The notes under the pieces: generated by a model
Database searches by the model: none
What the model saw: only the letters and a program-made list of their open reading frames with translations
Told to the model about the DNA's origin: nothing
Shown here: positions 60,172-64,000 of the stretch, piece after piece
Position numbering within the stretch: position 1 is the first letter of the stretch
How the letters are laid out: every line of letters begins with the position of its first letter
Program-made: the position numbers and the translations under genes
Origin: JAKVKY01 sp964293585
GTDB taxonomy: Bacteria; Bacillota; Negativicutes; Acidaminococcales; Acidaminococcaceae
Length of the DNA stretch: 64,000 bases
Reading direction: 5' to 3'
Assembly: GCA_964293585.1 (NCBI GenBank)
Contig: CAXYYS010000001.1
Span: forward strand, 1-64,000

Positions 60172-60798
60172 GTGAAACCAAACGGTTTGCTGTTAGTTAT
60201 TTCCGGTCCCAGCGGTGCCGGCAAGGGAACTATCTGTCAGCTGCTGCGGGAAAAGCTGCCGGAACTGGCCTACTCTGTTTCTGTTACCACCCGGAGTCCG
60301 CGTAAGGGCGAGGTGGATGGTAAAGATTATTTTTTCAAAACTGAGGCCGAAGTGCGGAAGATGATTTTTGAAGGTCAGCTTCTGGAACATGCTGAGGTGT
60401 ACGGTCATATTTACGGCACGCCGAAACCCTATGTGATGGATTTGCTTTCCCAGGGCAAGGACGTGTTATTAGAAATTGATATCCAGGGTGCGCTGCAGAT
60501 TAAAAAGGTTTTTCCCAGCGGCGTCTTTGTCTTTATCGTTCCTCCCAGTCTGGAGGAGCTAAAGGCCCGGATCTATAAACGCGGTACCGATACTCTTGAT
60601 ACCATTAAAGAACGTTTAAGCTCGGCCACCAAGGAACTGACTTATGCGAATGCTTATGATTATATCATTATTAATGATGTAGCTGCGAAAGCTACGCAAA
60701 AAGTCCTGACCATCCTGGAAGCGGAACGTTACCGCGCGGACAGGACCTATATGCTGGTGGACGATATTATTAAACAAGGTGAACATGCCGGCAAGTAA
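60172..60798 (+). CDS. gmk: Guanylate kinase
   Basis: 208 aa. Phosphorylates GMP and dGMP. P-loop ISGPSGAGKGT (9-19), SVTTRSPRKGEVDGKDYFF and EIDIQGALQIKK are typical. It starts with GTG 60172, with GGAGG some 12 bases upstream, 18 bases after remA. A guanine-nucleotide enzyme directly before RNA polymerase omega is the usual order. Confidence 0.97.
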   Translation: MKPNGLLLVISGPSGAGKGTICQLLREKLPELAYSVSVTTRSPRKGEVDGKDYFFKTEAEVRKMIFEGQLLEHAEVYGHIYGTPKPYVMDLLSQGKDVLLEIDIQGALQIKKVFPSGVFVFIVPPSLEELKARIYKRGTDTLDTIKERLSSATKELTYANAYDYIIINDVAAKATQKVLTILEAERYRADRTYMLVDDIIKQGEHAGK

Positions 60799-60830
60799 AT
60801 TGCCGCAAACAGATAAGGAGTGATGGAAGT

Positions 60831-61019
60831 ATGTCGATGGTTGATCCTTCTATTGATTATTTAGCAACAAAGGTTGACAGCAAGTACACGCTGGTGATCA
60901 TGGCGGCCAAACGGGCCCGGGAACTGACCGTTCCTGGCCAGAATCTGCCGGAAAAGGAAGTTAGTATCGCGCTGAAAGAAATAGCTACGGATGAGCTGAC
61001 GTACGCACGCGCCAAATAG
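60831..61019 (+). CDS. rpoZ: DNA-directed RNA polymerase omega subunit
   Basis: 62 aa. Small polymerase subunit that helps fold beta-prime. YTLVIMAAKRARELT is the conserved helix, and the short length suits Firmicutes. AAGGAGTG lies before the ATG. A small AACCGG/CCGGTT hairpin follows the stop. Confidence 0.93.
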   Translation: MSMVDPSIDYLATKVDSKYTLVIMAAKRARELTVPGQNLPEKEVSIALKEIATDELTYARAK

Positions 61020-61090
61020 GAACCGGATAGCTGCCGGTTTGTTCGGGTGCAGTTTGACAACCGTAGTATCAGACAGGGAGAAAATTGTGC

Positions 61091-62293
61091 ATGTTGAAAG
61101 GTAAAAAGATTGTTTTAGGCGTAACCGGGGGCATTGCCATCTATAAAGTGGTGGACCTGGTAAGTAAATTGCGCAAACAGGGAGCCGAGGTCCGGGTCAT
61201 GATGACCGAACACGCGGTTCAGTTTGTGACGCCGTTATTATTTCAGGAGATTAGCGGTCATAAGGTTGCCAGCACCATGTGGAGCGGCAACGATGAGTTT
61301 AACGTAGAACATATCGCCCTGGCCGAATGGGCGGATTTATTTTTAGTGGCGCCGGCTACGGCTAATATTTTAGCCAAGATGGCGGTGGGTCTGGCGGATG
61401 AACTGGTTTCTACCGTTCTTTTAGCAGCTAAAAAGCCTATTATCGTGTGCCCGGCTATGAATACGGGCATGCTGGAAAATGCCGCTACGCAAGCTAATCT
61501 GCAAACTTTAAAAAGGCGGGGGGTCACCGTGATGGAACCGGACGCAGGTTTTTTGGCCTGTGGTGTAACCGGTGCCGGCCGTTTGCCGGAAGTGCCCTCC
61601 ATTATTGCTTTTTTGGAAAATTTCTTAGCGCAGCGGGAAGGCGATATGCGGGGGCTGAAGGTTATGGTTTCCGCAGCCGGTACCAGGGAACCCATTGATC
61701 CGGTACGTTTTGTGGGTAACCGCAGCAGCGGTAAGATGGGTTATGCTATTGCCCGGTGCGCCTCCTTGCGGGGAGCACAGGTCACTTTGATTTCCGGTCC
61801 CAGTGCTTTAACGCCGCCGCCCAATGTGCAGGCTGTCCAGGTAGAAACTACCCAGCAGATGCTGGAAGCCTGTGAAAAAGTTTATCCAGAGGTGGATGTG
61901 GTCATCATGGCAGCTGCCGTGGCGGACTACCGTCCCCATGATGTGGCAACCCAGAAGATTAAAAAGAAGGATGAAGATGCCCTGACCGTGGTCATGGATA
62001 AGAATCCGGATATTTTAAAAACTCTGGGAGCGGAGAAAAAGCAGCAGTTCCTGGTCGGCTTTGCCGCCGAGACCCAGAACCTGCTGGCTAATGCCAGGGA
62101 AAAAGTGCAGAAGAAAAATTTGGATATGATCGTGGCCAACGATGTGACCATGGCCGGCGCCGGTTTTAATGCCGACACTAATGTGGTCAAGTTCTTATAT
62201 GCCGACGGACAGGTGGAGGAACTGGCCAAGATGAGTAAGGATGAGGTAGCCCGGGAACTTTTAGACAGGGTCTTGGCCCGCCGTCAACATTAA
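61091..62293 (+). CDS. coaBC: Bifunctional phosphopantothenoylcysteine decarboxylase/synthase
   Basis: 400 aa. Coenzyme A synthesis. CoaC (1-185) binds FMN: GVTGGIAIYK, NVEHIALAEWADLFLVAPATANILAKMA, PAMNTGM and the catalytic Cys in ACGVTGAGRLPE. CoaB (190-400) has AAGTREPIDPVRFVGNRSSGKMG and KKNLDMIVANDV. ATG 61091 with GGGAG ten bases upstream is chosen over a TTG two codons earlier. priA normally follows directly in Firmicutes but is 57 kb away in this window. Confidence 0.97.
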   Translation: MLKGKKIVLGVTGGIAIYKVVDLVSKLRKQGAEVRVMMTEHAVQFVTPLLFQEISGHKVASTMWSGNDEFNVEHIALAEWADLFLVAPATANILAKMAVGLADELVSTVLLAAKKPIIVCPAMNTGMLENAATQANLQTLKRRGVTVMEPDAGFLACGVTGAGRLPEVPSIIAFLENFLAQREGDMRGLKVMVSAAGTREPIDPVRFVGNRSSGKMGYAIARCASLRGAQVTLISGPSALTPPPNVQAVQVETTQQMLEACEKVYPEVDVVIMAAAVADYRPHDVATQKIKKKDEDALTVVMDKNPDILKTLGAEKKQQFLVGFAAETQNLLANAREKVQKKNLDMIVANDVTMAGAGFNADTNVVKFLYADGQVEELAKMSKDEVARELLDRVLARRQH

Positions 62294-62372
62294 GAAAACT
62301 GTTGCCGTTAGTTGTTCACAAAAAGTTTGCTAATATTTCTGCCCTTAAAGCCTGTTTTTAGCATCCAGACTC

Positions 62373-62401
62373 TTGTAATACTGTAATATTTGTTATATAA
62401 T
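62373..62401 (+). promoter_or_regulatory. Promoter of the metK leader
   Basis: TTGTAA (62373-62378), 17-base spacer, TATAAT (62396-62401), just before the SAM riboswitch. Confidence 0.8.
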
Positions 62402-62421
62402 TCACTTGTAATTAAATATGG

Positions 62422-62526
62422 CTCATCAAGAGCGGTGGAGGGACTGGCCCGGTGAAACCGCAGCAACCATTAGCGTCTATGCAGGCGCTAAAAGGTGCTA
62501 AGTCCTGCGAGTAATCGTGAGATGAG
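62422..62526 (+). promoter_or_regulatory. SAM-I riboswitch (S box)
   Basis: P1 helix CTCATC (62422-62427) with GATGAG (62521-62526). Conserved core: CAAGAGCGGTGGAGGGACTG, GGCCCGGTGAAACC, GCAGCAACC, AAGGTGCTAAGTCCTGC. It binds S-adenosylmethionine and, through the following terminator, reduces metK expression when SAM is plentiful. Confidence 0.97.
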
Positions 62527-62541
62527 ATTGCAAGAAATTGT

Positions 62542-62572
62542 AAGTGTTCTCTCACAAAGAGAACACTTTTTT
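62542..62572 (+). terminator. SAM-controlled terminator before metK
   Basis: AAGTGTTCTC (62542-62551) and GAGAACACTT (62559-62568), a perfect 10-bp stem, followed by TTTTTT; 15 bases after the aptamer and 45 before metK. Confidence 0.93.
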
Positions 62573-62617
62573 ATTCTCAAAGAGCCATGTGTCGCTAAAG
62601 AGCGAAAGGAGTTCATT

Positions 62618-63796
62618 ATGAAAAGCTTTTTTACGTCTGAGTCAGTAACAGAAGGTCATCCGGATAAAATTGCAGATCAAATTTCTGATGCTATCCTGGA
62701 TGCCATCCTGGCTAAGGATCCCATGGGCCGGGTAGCCTGTGAGACCGTGGTAGCCACAGGACAAATTCATATCGTAGGTGAAATTTCTACGGATTGCTAT
62801 GTTGATATCGGTAAGATTGCCCGCCAAACGGTCATTGACATTGGTTATGACCGTGCCAAATATGGTTTTGATGGCAATACCTGCGGCGTCCTGGTTTCCA
62901 TCGATGAACAGAGCAGCGACATCGCCCTGGGTGTGGATAAGGCGCTGGAAGCCAAGGAAGGCAAAGCTGCCACTGAAGAAACCGGTGCTGGTGATCAGGG
63001 CATGATGTTTGGTTATGCGTGTGACGAGACACCGGAATTGATGCCGCTGCCTATTTCTCTGGCGCATAAACTGGCGCGCCGTCTGACCCAGGTCAGGAAA
63101 GATGGTACCTTGAATAACCTGCGTCCGGATGGTAAAACTCAGGTGACCATTGAATATGAAGACGACAAACCGGTACGGGTAGATACGATCGTTGTCAGCA
63201 CCCAGCATGCACCGGAGGCACAACAGGAACAGATTGCCAGAGATATCCGGGAATATGTGATTAAACCTGTAGTTCCGGCAGCTATGTTAGATGAAAACAC
63301 TAAATATTTTATTAATCCTACCGGCAGGTTTGTTATTGGTGGACCCCAAGGAGACAGCGGGCTGACCGGCCGGAAAATCATTGTGGATACCTACGGCGGT
63401 ATGGCCAGACATGGCGGCGGTGCTTTTAGCGGTAAGGACCCCACTAAAGTTGACCGCAGTGCTTCTTATGCCGCCCGGTACGTGGCTAAGAATATCGTGG
63501 CCGCAGGCCTGGCTAAACGCTGTGAATTACAGTTGGCTTATGCCATCGGCGTAGCACAACCTGTTAGTATCCATGTAGAAACTTTTGGCACTGGTAAAAT
63601 TGCTGATGATAAGATCGTGGAACTGGTAAAGAAGAATTTCTCGCTGACCCCTTCCGGTATTATCAGGACTTTAAATCTGCGTAGACCTATCTATAGACAG
63701 ACCGCGGCCTATGGTCATATGGGCCGTACGGATATAGATTTACCCTGGGAGCATACGGATAAGGCCGCTGCTTTAAGAGAGCAGGCAGGTTTATAA
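62618..63796 (+). CDS. metK: S-adenosylmethionine synthetase
   Basis: 392 aa. Makes SAM from methionine and ATP. ESVTEGHPDKIADQISDA, the loop GAGDQGMMFGYACDETPE and GGGAFSGKDPTKVDRSA are signatures. ATG 62618 behind AAAGGAG is the start; the longer open frame covers the riboswitch and terminator and is not coding. Controlled by the SAM-I riboswitch above. Confidence 0.98.
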   Translation: MKSFFTSESVTEGHPDKIADQISDAILDAILAKDPMGRVACETVVATGQIHIVGEISTDCYVDIGKIARQTVIDIGYDRAKYGFDGNTCGVLVSIDEQSSDIALGVDKALEAKEGKAATEETGAGDQGMMFGYACDETPELMPLPISLAHKLARRLTQVRKDGTLNNLRPDGKTQVTIEYEDDKPVRVDTIVVSTQHAPEAQQEQIARDIREYVIKPVVPAAMLDENTKYFINPTGRFVIGGPQGDSGLTGRKIIVDTYGGMARHGGGAFSGKDPTKVDRSASYAARYVAKNIVAAGLAKRCELQLAYAIGVAQPVSIHVETFGTGKIADDKIVELVKKNFSLTPSGIIRTLNLRRPIYRQTAAYGHMGRTDIDLPWEHTDKAAALREQAGL

Positions 63797-63812
63797 TTTG
63801 TAGATAACTGGC

Positions 63813-63854
63813 AAAACAGGGAATGCTGCAGCAGCAGTTTTCCCTGTTTTTTTT
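63813..63854 (+). terminator. Terminator after metK
   Basis: AAAACAGGGAA (63813-63823) pairs with TTCCCTGTTTT (63840-63850), with an inner TGCTG/CAGCA, followed by a run of T. Confidence 0.92.
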
Positions 63855-63920
63855 GTTTTTCTTATTATTTTTACAGCTAAATTTGAAGAAAAAGCAGGAG
63901 TTTTTCCCGGCAGTAGCGTA

Positions 63921-64000
63921 TACTATATATAGTAAACTTTTATATTAGCAGAGCATGCTAATATCACAGGGGCGGGGGTGTGCAAAATAGCTTTAAGTTT
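63921..64000. promoter_or_regulatory. Two adjacent palindromes and a possible truncated gene start
   Basis: TACTATATATAGTA (63921-63934) is a perfect palindrome, and ATATTAGCA-GAGCA-TGCTAATAT (63942-63964) is a perfect 9-base inverted repeat; their centres are about 25 bases apart. A G-rich tract (63969-63978) and overlapping GTG codons (63978, 63980) follow, so a coding region may begin here and continue past the window; it cannot be identified from seven codons. Confidence 0.5.

Noticed and set aside
62495..62617. N-terminal extension of metK
   Set aside because: It would translate part of the SAM riboswitch and its terminator and has no counterpart in MetK.

Overview
The window is a dense, mostly plus-strand piece of a bacterial chromosome, a little over half G+C by eye. 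It looks like an anaerobic Firmicute, most likely of the class Negativicutes (an Acidaminococcaceae or Selenomonadales relative). Supporting signs are the Firmicute gene orders (dprA-topA-trmFO-xerC-codY; scpA-scpB-rluB-cmk-plsC-ispH/rpsA; yicC-remA-gmk-rpoZ-coaBC; priA-def-fmt-DUF116-rsmB-rlmN-stp-prkC-rsgA-rpe; recA-recX-rny), a Bacillus-type LexA box in front of recA, an IspH-S1 fusion, a cysteine phytase of the Selenomonas/Mitsuokella type, and HydF, the maturase of [FeFe]-hydrogenase. Species cannot be named from sequence reading alone. No insertion sequence, prophage, rRNA or CRISPR array was seen.

Layout. 1-3.7 kb: an AT-rich stretch with a direct repeat, then three minus-strand genes (Fe-S aldo/keto reductase, exported purple-acid-phosphatase-like enzyme, prepilin-like protein). 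3.9-4.2 kb: tRNA-Pro, tRNA-Gly and tRNA-Arg behind a consensus promoter. 4.2-16 kb: priA, def, fmt, a DUF116 gene, rsmB, rlmN, stp, prkC, rsgA, rpe. 16-21.8 kb: an FMN riboswitch followed by ribD, ribE, ribBA, an exported PTP-like phytase, ribH and hslO. 21.9-28.4 kb: recA, recX, rny, a small zinc-ribbon gene, rpmB (minus) and recG. 28.4-32 kb: a VTT-domain membrane protein, hydF (minus) and a UgtP/MGDG-synthase-like glycosyltransferase. 32-38.7 kb: dprA, topA, trmFO, xerC, codY. 38.8-46.1 kb: M50 protease, trpS, scpA, scpB, rluB, cmk, plsC, ispH-rpsA. 46.2-48.8 kb: type 2 IPP isomerase, glycerol-1-phosphate dehydrogenase and a PPC-domain protein. 48.8-58.9 kb: a more accessory region (lipase and partner, alginate-lyase-like protein, MATE pump, Nramp transporter, orphan receiver, two exported unknowns, RqcH). 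58.9-63.8 kb: yicC, remA, gmk, rpoZ, coaBC, then a SAM-I riboswitch and metK.

Most of the window is housekeeping. The observations I rate highest are: (i) RNase Y appears to start at an AUU codon, nine bases after a strong Shine-Dalgarno sequence, downstream of a structured leader ending in an intrinsic terminator; (ii) an isoprenoid/ether-lipid-precursor block in which ispH(-S1), type 2 IPP isomerase and glycerol-1-phosphate dehydrogenase are consecutive, with an attached PPC-domain gene; (iii) an exported cysteine phytase inserted in a riboflavin operon under an FMN riboswitch; (iv) an alginate-lyase-fold protein whose expected catalytic His is Tyr; (v) a usually continuous cluster, coaBC-priA, split so that its halves lie at opposite ends of the window.

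Starts were re-chosen from ribosome-binding sites and family N-termini for many genes, so several coordinates are shorter than the maximal open frame. Statements of function come from motif and family recognition by eye; no database search was run.
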